This document shows, in pieces, positions 16,647 through 25,302 of a DNA stretch of 64,000 nt. The notes under the pieces are model-generated. The model was given only the letters and a program-made list of their open reading frames with translations, made no database searches and had not been told where the DNA came from. Source of the stretch: Gammaproteobacteria bacterium Milos-ODIII6 (GTDB lineage: Bacteria; Pseudomonadota; Gammaproteobacteria; Chromatiales; Chromatiaceae); assembly GCA_029228645.1 (NCBI GenBank), contig JAPTHR010000014.1, forward strand, positions 2,668-66,667, read 5' to 3'. Numbering within the stretch: position 1 is the first letter of the stretch; every line of letters starts with the position of its first letter. The translations under genes were made by a program, and so were the position numbers.

Positions 16647-18338
16647 ATGAACCAGATGATCGAAGTAAAGCTCCCGGATATCGGCGATTTCCATGACGTC
16701 GAGGTGATCGAGATCCTGGTCTCGCCAGGCGACAGCGTGGCGGTCGAAGACTCGCTGATGACGCTCGAGAGCGACAAGGCCACCATGGAGATTCCCTCTC
16801 CCGAGGCGGGCGTGGTGCAGGAAGTGAGGATCAGCATCGGGGACAAGATCAACCAGGGGGATGTGATCCTGCTGCTGCAGTCCGCGGAGACCGCGGACGA
16901 GGCAGAACAGGCGGAAACGGAGGCTGAAACCGCCGAGGTGGCAGCGCCCGAGACCGAAACGGCGAGTCCACCGGAGACGGCGCCAGCAGCGGCTGCGGCG
17001 CCCGCCAGCGGGGCCGTACAGACGCTGCCGGTGAGCATCCCGGATATCGGAGATTTCAAGGATGTCGAGGTGGTCGAGATCCTGGTCGCGGATGGCGACA
17101 GCGTGCAAAAGGACGGATCGCTGCTCACGCTCGAGACCGACAAGGCCACCATGGAGATCCCATCCCCGCATGCGGGGGTTGTCCGTGATCTGAAAGTCAG
17201 CGTCGGCGACCGGGTCAACCAGGGTGACCCGCTGTGCGACATCGAGACCGCTGGCGGTGCTGCGGCCGCGGAAAGCGCGCCATCCGCGCAGCCGTCTGGC
17301 GAGCCGGCGTCCACTGCCGCCGAGGCAGCAGCGCCGGCGGCAGAGGCCGAGACGCCGCAACGCCTGCCGGGCGAGAAAGAGGCGCGCCGTCGCCCGGTGA
17401 TCGCCAAGCCCTCGGATGCCCCGAGGGGCAAGGCGCATGCCAGTCCGGCGGTGCGTCGCTTCGCGCGCGAGCTCGGCGTCGATCTCTACCATGTGCCGGG
17501 ATCCGGCGCGAAGAGCAGGATCATCAAGGAGGATGTCCAGGATTTCGTCAAGCGGACCCTCGCGGAAGGGGCGCCCGAAGTGGCGGCCAGCGGTGGTGCA
17601 CTGCAACTTCCGCGCCCGCCGGAAATCGATTTCAGCCAGTTTGGCGAGATCGAGGAACAGGAACTCGGCCGCATCAAGAAGATCAGCGGCAAGCACCTGC
17701 ACAATGCCTGGCTGGGTATTCCGCATGTCACCCAGTTCGACGAGGCGGACATCAGCGAGCTGGAGGCCTTCCGCAAGGGGCTCAAGGCGCAGGCGGAGAA
17801 GGAAGGCGTCAAGCTGACCTTCATGCCGTTCCTGATGAAGGCCCTGGCGGCGGCCCTGCGCGAGTACCCGCAGGTCAACGCATCGCTTTCGCCGGACACC
17901 GAAAAGCTGATCCTGAAGCGCTATGTCCATATCGGCGTGGCGGTCGACACCCCCAACGGCTTGATGGTGCCGGTGGTGCGCGATGTCGACCAGAAAGGGG
18001 TGTTCGACCTGGCGCGCGATCTCATGGACGTCAGTTCCCGTGCGCGTGCCGGCAAGCTGTCACCCACGGACATGCAGGGCGGCTGCATCTCGATCTCGAG
18101 CCTGGGCGGCATCGGGGGTACCCAGTTCACGCCGATAGTGAATTCGCCGGAAGTGGCGATCCTGGGTGTTTCACGCGCGGAGATGAAGCCCAAGTGGAAC
18201 GGGAGCGATTTCGAGCCACGCCTGATGATGCCGTTCAGCCTGTCTTATGATCACCGCGTGATCGACGGGGCCGAGGGTGTGCGCTTCACCACCTACCTGT
18301 CGGGACTGCTGGGTGATATCCGCAGGCTGGTGCTTTAG
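16647..18338 (+). CDS. aceF: Dihydrolipoamide acetyltransferase, pyruvate dehydrogenase E2
   Basis: 563 residues. Two lipoyl domains each contain DKATMEIPSP, whose Lys carries lipoate (about 45 and 165), and are joined by Ala/Glu/Pro-rich linkers. Next come the peripheral subunit-binding domain (SPAVRRFARELGVDL..., about 275-310) and the catalytic acetyltransferase domain ending in the active-site DHRVIDGAEG (about 535). E. coli AceF has three lipoyl domains; two is common in other groups. It transfers acetyl from the lipoyl arm to CoA and forms the complex core. The gene follows aceE by 15 bases. Confidence 0.97.
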   Translation: MNQMIEVKLPDIGDFHDVEVIEILVSPGDSVAVEDSLMTLESDKATMEIPSPEAGVVQEVRISIGDKINQGDVILLLQSAETADEAEQAETEAETAEVAAPETETASPPETAPAAAAAPASGAVQTLPVSIPDIGDFKDVEVVEILVADGDSVQKDGSLLTLETDKATMEIPSPHAGVVRDLKVSVGDRVNQGDPLCDIETAGGAAAAESAPSAQPSGEPASTAAEAAAPAAEAETPQRLPGEKEARRRPVIAKPSDAPRGKAHASPAVRRFARELGVDLYHVPGSGAKSRIIKEDVQDFVKRTLAEGAPEVAASGGALQLPRPPEIDFSQFGEIEEQELGRIKKISGKHLHNAWLGIPHVTQFDEADISELEAFRKGLKAQAEKEGVKLTFMPFLMKALAAALREYPQVNASLSPDTEKLILKRYVHIGVAVDTPNGLMVPVVRDVDQKGVFDLARDLMDVSSRARAGKLSPTDMQGGCISISSLGGIGGTQFTPIVNSPEVAILGVSRAEMKPKWNGSDFEPRLMMPFSLSYDHRVIDGAEGVRFTTYLSGLLGDIRRLVL

Positions 18339-18351
18339 AAAGATTGTTAGA

Positions 18352-18492
18352 ACCGCAAAGGACGCCAAGGACGCAAAGGATTTAAGGCAGGCACGCGGAT
18401 GCTCGTTGCTTGGTATTCGCATGTATTGTGGTTTCGATTGCGCGGTTTCATGTATTCGAAGAAGCCTTCGCGAACTTGGCGACCTTTGCGGT
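18352..18492. repeat. MITE-like inverted-repeat element between aceF and lpdA
   Basis: 28-base arms (18352-18379 and 18465-18492) match at 24 positions; the outer 18 bases (ACCGCAAAGGACGCCAAG) match at 17. Total length is about 141 bases, with no transposase. The motif of repeated CGCAAAGGACGC is familiar from dispersed repeats of proteobacteria. No clear target duplication was seen. The element fills most of the unusually long (261-base) gap in the pdh operon. Confidence 0.7.
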
Positions 18493-18599
18493 GAATTTCT
18501 TATTCAGCCGACGAAAACTTAGCGTTGAGTTGTTCGGTATTTTGGCCGCTTCAGATTTTTTCGTATTGGGAAACGCACTGCATCCAGGGGAATGAACAG

Positions 18600-20021
18600 A
18601 TGAGCAAAGTGGATATCCATACGCAGGTCGTCGTGTTGGGAGCAGGACCCGGCGGTTACAGCGCGGCCTTCCGCGCCGCGGATCTTGGCCTGAGCACTGT
18701 GCTCATCGAACGTTATTCCTCGCTCGGCGGGGTGTGTCTCAACGTCGGCTGCATCCCCTCGAAGGCCTTGCTGCATACCGCGGAGGTAATCAACGAGGTG
18801 GCGGAACTCGAGGTGATGGGGGTGCGTTACACCAAACCCAAGATCGACCTCGACGCGATGCGTGCCGGCAAGGACAAGGTGGTCGGACGCCTCACCGGCG
18901 GCCTGGCGGCGCTGGCGAAACAACGCAAGGTCCAGGTGGTCCAGGGGGTCGGCCAGTTCGAGACCCCACGCCAGATCACGGTGCAGACTGCCGAGGGTGT
19001 CAAACGCATCGAGTTTGAGCACGCCATCATTGCCGCCGGTTCCCGGCCGGTCCAGATCCCCGGTTTCCCCAACGACGACGAGCGCCTCATGAATTCGACC
19101 GGCGCGCTCGCCCTCGCGGACGTGCCCAAGTCCATGCTCATCATCGGCGGGGGCATCATCGGCCTGGAGATGGCGACGGTCTATTCGACCCTGGGCGCCA
19201 AGATCGACATCGTGGAGCTGCAGGATGGACTCATTCCCGGGTGTGACCGGGATCTGGTGCGTCCGCTGCAGAAACGCCTCGGCGCCAAGGTGCGCAACAT
19301 CTGGCTGAAGACCAAGGTCGCTGATATTCAGGCGCTCAAGTCCGGCCTCAAGGTGACCTTCGAGGGCGACAAGGCCCCCGAACCGCAGACCTACGATCGG
19401 GTATTGGTTTCGGTGGGACGTATCCCCAATGGCAAGCTGATCAATGCGGAAGCCGCGGGCGTCGAGTTCGACGAGCGTGGCTTCATCAGCGTGGATCAGC
19501 ACATGCGTACCAATGTGCCGCACATCTACGCCATCGGCGACATCGTCGGCAACCCGATGCTGGCGCACAAGGCGGTGCACGAGGGTCATGTCGCGGCCGA
19601 GGTCATTGCCGGGCTGCCGGCCCTGTTCGACCCCCTGACCATCCCCTCGGTGGCCTATACGGATCCCGAGGTCGCCTGGATGGGCCTGACCGAAACCGAA
19701 GCCCAGGAGAAGGGCATCGAGATCGAGAAGGGCGTGTTCCCCTGGGCGGCTTCCGGCCGGGCCCTCGGCATTCACCGTGAAGAGGGCCTGACCAAGCTGA
19801 TCTTCGACCCCAAGACGCACCGTCTGCTCGGTGCCGGCATCGTTGGACGCAATGCCGGTGAGCTGATTGGTGAGACCGTGCTGGGTCTGGAGATGGGCGC
19901 CGATGCCGAGGATATCGGGCTCACCATTCATCCGCATCCGACCCTGAACGAATCCATTGGTATGGCGGCCGAGATGGCCGAGGGGACGATCACCGACCTG
20001 ATGCCGCCGCGTAAACGCTGA
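18600..20021 (+). CDS. lpdA: Dihydrolipoamide dehydrogenase, E3
   Basis: 473 residues. The FAD motif VVVLGAGPGGYSAAFRAADLG comes first, then the redox disulfide GGVCLNVGCIPSKALL (about 44-59), the NAD motif IIGGGIIGLEMA, the second FAD motif YAIGDIVG, and the C-terminal catalytic His-Glu pair in HPHPTLNES. It reoxidises the dihydrolipoyl arms of AceF and passes electrons to NAD+. The ATG at 18600 (MSKVDIHTQ) has AGGGGA upstream; the upstream open frame is element sequence. It is separated from aceF by a MITE-like insertion but is still likely part of the operon. Confidence 0.97.
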   Translation: MSKVDIHTQVVVLGAGPGGYSAAFRAADLGLSTVLIERYSSLGGVCLNVGCIPSKALLHTAEVINEVAELEVMGVRYTKPKIDLDAMRAGKDKVVGRLTGGLAALAKQRKVQVVQGVGQFETPRQITVQTAEGVKRIEFEHAIIAAGSRPVQIPGFPNDDERLMNSTGALALADVPKSMLIIGGGIIGLEMATVYSTLGAKIDIVELQDGLIPGCDRDLVRPLQKRLGAKVRNIWLKTKVADIQALKSGLKVTFEGDKAPEPQTYDRVLVSVGRIPNGKLINAEAAGVEFDERGFISVDQHMRTNVPHIYAIGDIVGNPMLAHKAVHEGHVAAEVIAGLPALFDPLTIPSVAYTDPEVAWMGLTETEAQEKGIEIEKGVFPWAASGRALGIHREEGLTKLIFDPKTHRLLGAGIVGRNAGELIGETVLGLEMGADAEDIGLTIHPHPTLNESIGMAAEMAEGTITDLMPPRKR

Positions 20022-20027
20022 GACCCA

Positions 20028-20810
20028 ATGCCGCTGCCGTTGCATTTCCGCGAGTACGGTGATGGCGGCGGGGTGTTGGTGCTGCTGCACGGCCTGTTCG
20101 GCTCGTCTGCCAACTGGGGTTCAATCGCGCGCTCGCTTTCTTCCCGCTACCGGGTGCTGGTGCCCGATCTGCGTAATCACGGCCAGTCCCCGCATGCGCC
20201 GGAGATGGACTACAGCAGCATGGGCACCGACTTGCTCGGCCTGCTGGACAGCCTGGAAATCGGCTATTGCCTCCTGGTCGGGCACAGCATGGGCGGCAAG
20301 GTGGCCATGCATCTGGCCCTGCAACAACCGCAACGGATCCGGGGGCTGGCGGTCGTGGATATTGCGCCGGTCGCCTATCGGCACGACTTCAGTCTGATCC
20401 TGGATGCCATGGAGTCGATCGATCCGGCTGCGTTGCGGGACCGGTCCGATGCGGATCGGAGGCTTGCAGCAACGGTCCCCGAGGAGGGCGTTCGCGGCTT
20501 CCTGCTGCAGAACCTGGTGCGCACCGGCTCTGCTTGGGCTTGGCGGATCAACCTGCCGGCGCTGAGGGAGGGCATGTCGGACATCACCGGCTTCGATCAG
20601 CCAGCCGGCATGAGTTATCCCGGTCCCGCGCATTTCATCTTCGGCGAGCGTTCGGATTATGTCCGACCGGACGCAGAACCCGTGATCCGGGAGATGTTCC
20701 CGCAGGCCCGGTTCTGCCCGGTGGCTGATGCCGGTCATTGGGTCTATGCGGAGCAGCGCGAAGGCTTCATGCGTTGCCTGGAGGCGTTGCTGCGACAGGG
20801 GATGGGTTAA
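20028..20810 (+). CDS. Alpha/beta hydrolase, YbfF-type esterase
   Basis: 260 residues. Oxyanion region LLHGLFGSSANWG near residue 20, nucleophile elbow GHSMGGK (about 85-91), a likely acid in FGERSDYVRPD and the catalytic His in DAGHWVYAE. The pattern of HGLFGSSxNW and VPDLRNHGxSPH is that of the YbfF acyl-CoA/ester hydrolase group. The substrate is unknown. It starts 6 bases after the lpdA stop, so it is probably cotranscribed with the pdh genes. Confidence 0.85.
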   Translation: MPLPLHFREYGDGGGVLVLLHGLFGSSANWGSIARSLSSRYRVLVPDLRNHGQSPHAPEMDYSSMGTDLLGLLDSLEIGYCLLVGHSMGGKVAMHLALQQPQRIRGLAVVDIAPVAYRHDFSLILDAMESIDPAALRDRSDADRRLAATVPEEGVRGFLLQNLVRTGSAWAWRINLPALREGMSDITGFDQPAGMSYPGPAHFIFGERSDYVRPDAEPVIREMFPQARFCPVADAGHWVYAEQREGFMRCLEALLRQGMG

Positions 20811-20982
20811 CCCAGGTTGTTCTGAACAGGGTCCTGAATACCCTGGGGACGTGTCAAAATGGCCAGGTCAATTGACCCCGGCCCGGATCTGCGGGTCATC
20901 ACGGATTGACTTTTTACCCTTCGAGGGAAAAATAAACCGCTGGTTTGGCGGGCTGAGATGCCATTCCGGGATAGGCGTCAGT

Positions 20983-21001
20983 TATCGGTCGGGTACCGAT
21001 A
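20983..21001. promoter_or_regulatory. Inverted repeat upstream of the cytochrome gene
   Basis: TATCGGT and ACCGATA are perfect arms around CGGGT, and GGCG/CGCC lie just outside. There is no T run, so this is an operator or leader hairpin candidate rather than a terminator. It ends 48 bases before the start of the cytochrome c gene. Confidence 0.4.
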
Positions 21002-21049
21002 GCGCCGCACTAAGAATAACGATCCAAATTAATTCCAAAGGATGATCCC

Positions 21050-22168
21050 ATGATGAGAATTTTCATGTTCACGGTTGCGCTCGCCTTCGCGGGCAACGCC
21101 TTGTCCGCGGACCTGGCGCGCGGTGAGGAAATCAACAAGAGCTGCGCCATCTGCCACGGACAGTATGGACAGGGCACCCCCGGGCAGCTCTCTCCCAGAA
21201 TTGCCGGCATGCCCCAGGAATACCTGGTCAAGGCGATCAAGGAGTACCGCGACCAGGATCACCGCAACTATCCGCTGATGGTCCGTACCTCCAAGCTGCA
21301 CGAGATGTCCGAAGAGGACATCAACAACGTGGCCGCCTATCTGGCATCGCTGAATCTCAGTGCCGATGCGCGCTTCAATGTGGAGGCGATCGGGGGCAAT
21401 GTCGAAAACGGTGAGGAGATCTTCCAGGACGAATGCCGGTTCTGTCATTCCCGCGACGGTTATGGCAATCCGAGGAAAGAGGCGCCTCCCCTGGCCGGTC
21501 AGCACCCCGCCTACCTCTACACCACCATCCGTGGATTCCGTGACAAGGTCCGCCGGCATGCCAATGACGAGGAAGACGAGACCTTCGACGAATACGAAGA
21601 CCAGGACCTCATCGACCTGAGCGCCTATATCGCCACGCTGGACGACGCCAAGGTGTCGGAGGGATATACCTTCCAGCCACCCGAGTTTGCGCCGCCAGTC
21701 AAGGCAGTCGCGTCTGCCGAGTCCGCGGCGAGATCCTCCAGCATCGAAATCACCGACATCAAGCAGACCGTGGTTCAGATGGCCCTCGAGGATGGCGTCT
21801 CCATCGAGGATGCGGCCCAGGCGATGTTGTCCAAGGCGGTCGAGCTGAACCTCAAGCTGGTCGGCCAGCAGAACGTGTCGCAGGAACTCGAGGCGCGCGG
21901 CGAGAAGACGCCGCACCTGTCGATCTACCAGTTCTGTAACCCGATGGATGCCAAGGTCATGGTCATGGCCAACCCGGTGTTCTCGAGCTACATGCCGTGC
22001 CGGATTTCGATGGTCGAAGACCCGAATGGCAAGATCTGGCTGATGATGCTCAACCTCGACATGCTGATCAACAGCGACCTGTTGCCGGCCGAGGTCACCG
22101 AAACCGCGGTCCGGGTCAACCAGCAGATGCTGGCGGTCATGGTCGCGGGCAGTGCCGGCGATTTCTGA
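21050..22168 (+). CDS. Diheme cytochrome c fused to a DUF302 domain
   Basis: 372 residues. A signal peptide (to about residue 20, ALSA) is followed by two class I cytochrome c domains with CAICH (32-36) and CRFCH (129-133), each with a downstream Met candidate for the sixth ligand. An acidic/Ala linker (about 205-240) leads to a C-terminal DUF302 domain (about 245-372), including LSIYQFCNPMDAKVMVMANP and MPCRISMVEDPNGKIWL. It is expected in the periplasm as an electron carrier. DUF302 has no agreed function; the fusion suggests it binds a partner or ligand of the electron-transfer step. AAAGGA provides the ribosome site. A strong terminator follows. Confidence 0.85.
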   Translation: MMRIFMFTVALAFAGNALSADLARGEEINKSCAICHGQYGQGTPGQLSPRIAGMPQEYLVKAIKEYRDQDHRNYPLMVRTSKLHEMSEEDINNVAAYLASLNLSADARFNVEAIGGNVENGEEIFQDECRFCHSRDGYGNPRKEAPPLAGQHPAYLYTTIRGFRDKVRRHANDEEDETFDEYEDQDLIDLSAYIATLDDAKVSEGYTFQPPEFAPPVKAVASAESAARSSSIEITDIKQTVVQMALEDGVSIEDAAQAMLSKAVELNLKLVGQQNVSQELEARGEKTPHLSIYQFCNPMDAKVMVMANPVFSSYMPCRISMVEDPNGKIWLMMLNLDMLINSDLLPAEVTETAVRVNQQMLAVMVAGSAGDF

Positions 22169-22185
22169 AACAAGCCGCTGAAGCG

Positions 22186-22213
22186 GGCCGGGCTTTCAGC
22201 CCGGCCTTTTTTT
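22186..22213 (+). terminator. Rho-independent terminator of the cytochrome gene
   Basis: A 9-bp perfect stem, GGCCGGGCT and AGCCCGGCC, around TTC, followed by seven T. It lies between the cytochrome gene and the convergent exporter operon. Confidence 0.93.
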
Positions 22214-22222
22214 ACGTTCGCT

Positions 22223-23422
22223 TTATTCCGTTCGGAGTGCCTCGATCGGGTCCAGGCTTGCGGCGCGCAACGCCGGCAGGGCCCCGGCCAGCAGGCCGAT
22301 TACGACCGCGACGGCAAACGACAGCAGCACATAGGTCCACGCGATCTGCACCGGCAGCCCGGGCACGAGCAGGCCGACCAGCCAGGCACCGCCGATGCCC
22401 AGCGCGAGGCCCGCAATCCCGCCCATGCTGCCCAGAATCATGGCCTCGCCGAGGAACAGCCCCAGGATCTGGCGACGTGCTGCACCCAGCGCACGCAGCA
22501 GTCCGACCTCGTGGATGCGCTCGTTGACCGAGATGGTCATGATGGTGAGGATGCCGATACCGCCGACCGCCAGCGAGATGGTCCCGAGTGCCCCGACGGC
22601 GAGGGTCAGGATGTCCAATACCGAGCCGAGTACCTCGAGCATCTGGTCCTGGGTGATGATGGTGAAGTCCTCGCGTCCGTGTCGCTGACGCAGGATCGTG
22701 CGCACCCTTTCGGCCACCTGCGCCGCGTCTGCGCCGGCCTGATAGAGCAGATCCACCTCCATGAGGCTTTCGCGATTGAACATGGCGAGTGCGCGACCGA
22801 CTGGGATATAGACGCTGTCATCCAGGTCGAAGCCCAGCATCTGCCCCTTGGATTGCATGCTCCCGATGACGCGGTAACTCTCGCCGCCAATACGGATTCT
22901 CTCCCCCAAGGGGGAATGGGCGCCGAAAAGTTCCTCGCGCAGCTTGCTTCCGAGCACGGCGAAGGCGCGCGCGTTGCGTGGTTCGTCCGCCGGCAGGAAA
23001 CGGCCCGAAGCGGGGCGTATCTGCCAGACCTCGGGCACGTCTGAACCGGTGCCGAAAATGTAGGTGCGGCGGGTGCGCCCCTTCCACTCGACCGCGCCGT
23101 TGCCCTGCACGAAGGGCACCACCGCTCGCACTTGGGGGAGACGTCGCAGCGACTCGGCATCGTCCAGGCTGAGTGGCCTGACCGTGCTGATGATCGCGCC
23201 GGACATGCCGAAGGTCTCGGTCTTGCCGGGGGTGACCGCGAGCAGGTTGGTGCCGAACTGGGTGAATTCCGCGGTGACAAAGCGTTGCACCCCTTCGCCG
23301 ATCGCGGTCAGCAGGACCACGGCCGCAATGCCCACCGCGATGCCCAGGCCGGTCAGCAGGCTGCGGGTGCGCTGCGCCAGGATGGCGAAAGTGGTCAGCT
23401 GTAGCAGGTCGGCCACTCTCAT
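22223..23422 (-). CDS. MacB/FtsX-type ABC exporter permease (second copy)
   Basis: 399 residues. TM1 (about 20-42), a periplasmic MacB-PCD domain (about 50-245), then three membrane segments in the C-terminal FtsX domain (about 270-390) with NERIHEVGLLRALGAARRQI. It lacks an ATPase domain, which is supplied by the gene at 24616-25302. It starts one base after the stop of the other permease; the two differ enough to form a heterodimer like LolC/LolE. Last gene of the four-gene operon. The exported substrate is unknown. Confidence 0.9.
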   Translation of the reverse strand: MRVADLLQLTTFAILAQRTRSLLTGLGIAVGIAAVVLLTAIGEGVQRFVTAEFTQFGTNLLAVTPGKTETFGMSGAIISTVRPLSLDDAESLRRLPQVRAVVPFVQGNGAVEWKGRTRRTYIFGTGSDVPEVWQIRPASGRFLPADEPRNARAFAVLGSKLREELFGAHSPLGERIRIGGESYRVIGSMQSKGQMLGFDLDDSVYIPVGRALAMFNRESLMEVDLLYQAGADAAQVAERVRTILRQRHGREDFTIITQDQMLEVLGSVLDILTLAVGALGTISLAVGGIGILTIMTISVNERIHEVGLLRALGAARRQILGLFLGEAMILGSMGGIAGLALGIGGAWLVGLLVPGLPVQIAWTYVLLSFAVAVVIGLLAGALPALRAASLDPIEALRTE

Positions 23423-23423
23423 G

Positions 23424-24629
23424 TCAGCGTCCGCTCAAAGCCTGCACCGGGTCCAGGCGAGCCGCGCGACGCGCCGGCAGGACCCCGAACAGCAAACCGG
23501 CCGAGAGCGCCACGCCGACCGCCGCAAGGGGCGCCCACAGGGGCGCGGCGAAGGGGAAGCCGGGATAGAGCTGGTTGACCAGCAGTATGCCGAGCCCCGC
23601 GAGCACGATCCCGATGAATGCGCCCGCGCCCGCCAGCATAATCGACTCGGTCAGGAACAGGCGTAGCACCTGGCGTTCCGATCCGCCCAGGGCCTTGAGC
23701 AGGCCGATCTCCGCGACCCGCTGCGATACTGCGACCAGCATCACGTTCATGATCAGGATGCCGGCCACCGCAAGGCTGATCGCGGCGATGCCGCTGACGG
23801 TATAGGTGAGTGCCCGCAGGATACGGTCAAAGGTGCCGAGCATGGCGTCCTGGCTGATGATGGTGACGTCATCCTCGCCATCGTGGCGCAGCCGGATGGT
23901 TTTTATTGCCGCCTGCCGCGCGGCCTCGATGTCTTCTTTGGCGCTTGCCTGAATGAGTACCCGGAACAGGGAGGGCGAGTTGAACAGCGCCTGTGCGGAT
24001 GCGACCGGAATGATCGCCATATCGCCCAGGTCCGTCCCCAGGGATTCACCCCCCGGCGCCAGTATTCCGATCACCCGGAAGCGCCGGTCGTTGACCCGAA
24101 CCCAGCGCCCGAGCGGGTTGTGACGGCCAAACAGTTCCTGCTTGAGAGCGGCGCCGAGGACGATCACGTTGCTCTGCCGGTCGGCGGGGATGTCCGGCAG
24201 TTGCCGCCCCACACCGACGCGGATGCGCCGAATCGGGAAGAAGTCCGGGGTACTGCCCACGATGGTGACCTCGCGCTCCAAGTTGGCGTGCGACACCGGC
24301 GCGTTGCCCACTGTGATTGGCGCCACCTTGATAATGCTCGGTTCGCGCAGCAGCGCCTGTGAGTCGTCTATGGTCAGGTCGCGCGGCGTCTGCCCGAAAA
24401 GTGGTGGCGGACCACCGGTGGTCTCAGTGCGCCCGGGCAGCATGATCAGCAGATCGGTGCCCAGTTGCTCGAATTCGCCGATCACGTAGCGGCGGGCGCC
24501 CTCCCCGAGGGCGGTGAGCAGGACCACCGAGGCGACACCGATACTCATCGCGAGCAGGGTCAGCAGGGTGCGGGTGCGTGCCTCGAAGACCGATCGTGAG
24601 GCGAGTGCCAACAGGTCAGGCAGGCGCAT
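23424..24629 (-). CDS. MacB/FtsX-type ABC exporter permease (first copy)
   Basis: 401 residues from the ATG at 24629 (MRLPDLLALASRSVFEARTRTLL), chosen because the ten upstream codons lie inside the ATPase gene and are not family-like. It has TM1, a periplasmic MacB-PCD domain and three C-terminal membrane segments with SQRVAEIGLLKALGGSERQV. It overlaps the end of the ATPase gene by 14 bases. With the next permease it probably forms the membrane part of a lipoprotein, peptide or small-molecule exporter. Confidence 0.9.
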   Translation of the reverse strand: MRLPDLLALASRSVFEARTRTLLTLLAMSIGVASVVLLTALGEGARRYVIGEFEQLGTDLLIMLPGRTETTGGPPPLFGQTPRDLTIDDSQALLREPSIIKVAPITVGNAPVSHANLEREVTIVGSTPDFFPIRRIRVGVGRQLPDIPADRQSNVIVLGAALKQELFGRHNPLGRWVRVNDRRFRVIGILAPGGESLGTDLGDMAIIPVASAQALFNSPSLFRVLIQASAKEDIEAARQAAIKTIRLRHDGEDDVTIISQDAMLGTFDRILRALTYTVSGIAAISLAVAGILIMNVMLVAVSQRVAEIGLLKALGGSERQVLRLFLTESIMLAGAGAFIGIVLAGLGILLVNQLYPGFPFAAPLWAPLAAVGVALSAGLLFGVLPARRAARLDPVQALSGR

Positions 24630-25302
24630 CTTCGGGCTCGTCGCTGTCGATGCGGCCATCCAGCATGCGAATCCGGCGGCGTGCCCGGCGGCCGATAGCC
24701 GAATCGTGCGTGACCACGATCAGCGTGATGCCATCGTCGTTGAGCTTTTCGAGAAGCTGCACCACCTCCTGGCCCGAGTGCTGGTCGAGGTTCCCGGTCG
24801 GCTCGTCCGCCAGCAGCAGGCCAGGACGCATGACGATGGCGCGACCGATCGCAACGCGCTGGCGCTGGCCACCCGACAGCTGGTCGGGCCGGTGCGAGGC
24901 GCGGTCGCCCAGGTCCAGGGATTCGAGTACCTCGCCGACGCGACGCTCTCGCTCGGGGGGCGCGATTCCGGCGAGAACCATGGGCAGCGCGATGTTCTCG
25001 GCCGCGCTGAGGCGCGCCACCAGGTGGAAGGCCTGGAAAACGAAGCCGATATGCTCGCGTCGCAGGGCGGCCCTCTGCTCTTCCCCCAGTGTGGTGGTGG
25101 GAGTACGGTTAAGTCGGTATTCGCCGCGGGTCGGGCGATCGAGCAATCCGATCACATTGAGCAGGGTGGATTTGCCGGAACCGGAGGGACCCATGACCGA
25201 GAGGTAGTCCCCGTCCGGTATGTCCAGGTTGACGTCGGCGAGCGCGCGCACCGTTTCGTCGCCCACCGCGAAATCGCGCTCGACCTGCTGCAACTCGATC
25301 AT
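24616..25302 (-). CDS. ABC transporter ATPase (MacB/LolD type)
   Basis: 228 residues. Walker A GPSGSGKST (38-46), signature LSGGQRQRVAIGRA, Walker B GLLLADEPTGNLD, and switch His in VVTHD. The sequence belongs to the LolD/MacB/FtsE group. It powers the two permeases encoded downstream. The ATG overlaps the stop of the adaptor gene by 4 bases, so the operon order is adaptor, ATPase, permease, permease. Confidence 0.95.
   Translation of the reverse strand: MIELQQVERDFAVGDETVRALADVNLDIPDGDYLSVMGPSGSGKSTLLNVIGLLDRPTRGEYRLNRTPTTTLGEEQRAALRREHIGFVFQAFHLVARLSAAENIALPMVLAGIAPPERERRVGEVLESLDLGDRASHRPDQLSGGQRQRVAIGRAIVMRPGLLLADEPTGNLDQHSGQEVVQLLEKLNDDGITLIVVTHDSAIGRRARRRIRMLDGRIDSDEPEDAPA

Noticed and set aside
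13833-17930. 1365-codon minus-strand open frame opposite aceE and aceF
   Set aside because: It is the high-GC antisense shadow of two certain genes, His/Arg/Asp-rich and without any recognisable domain.
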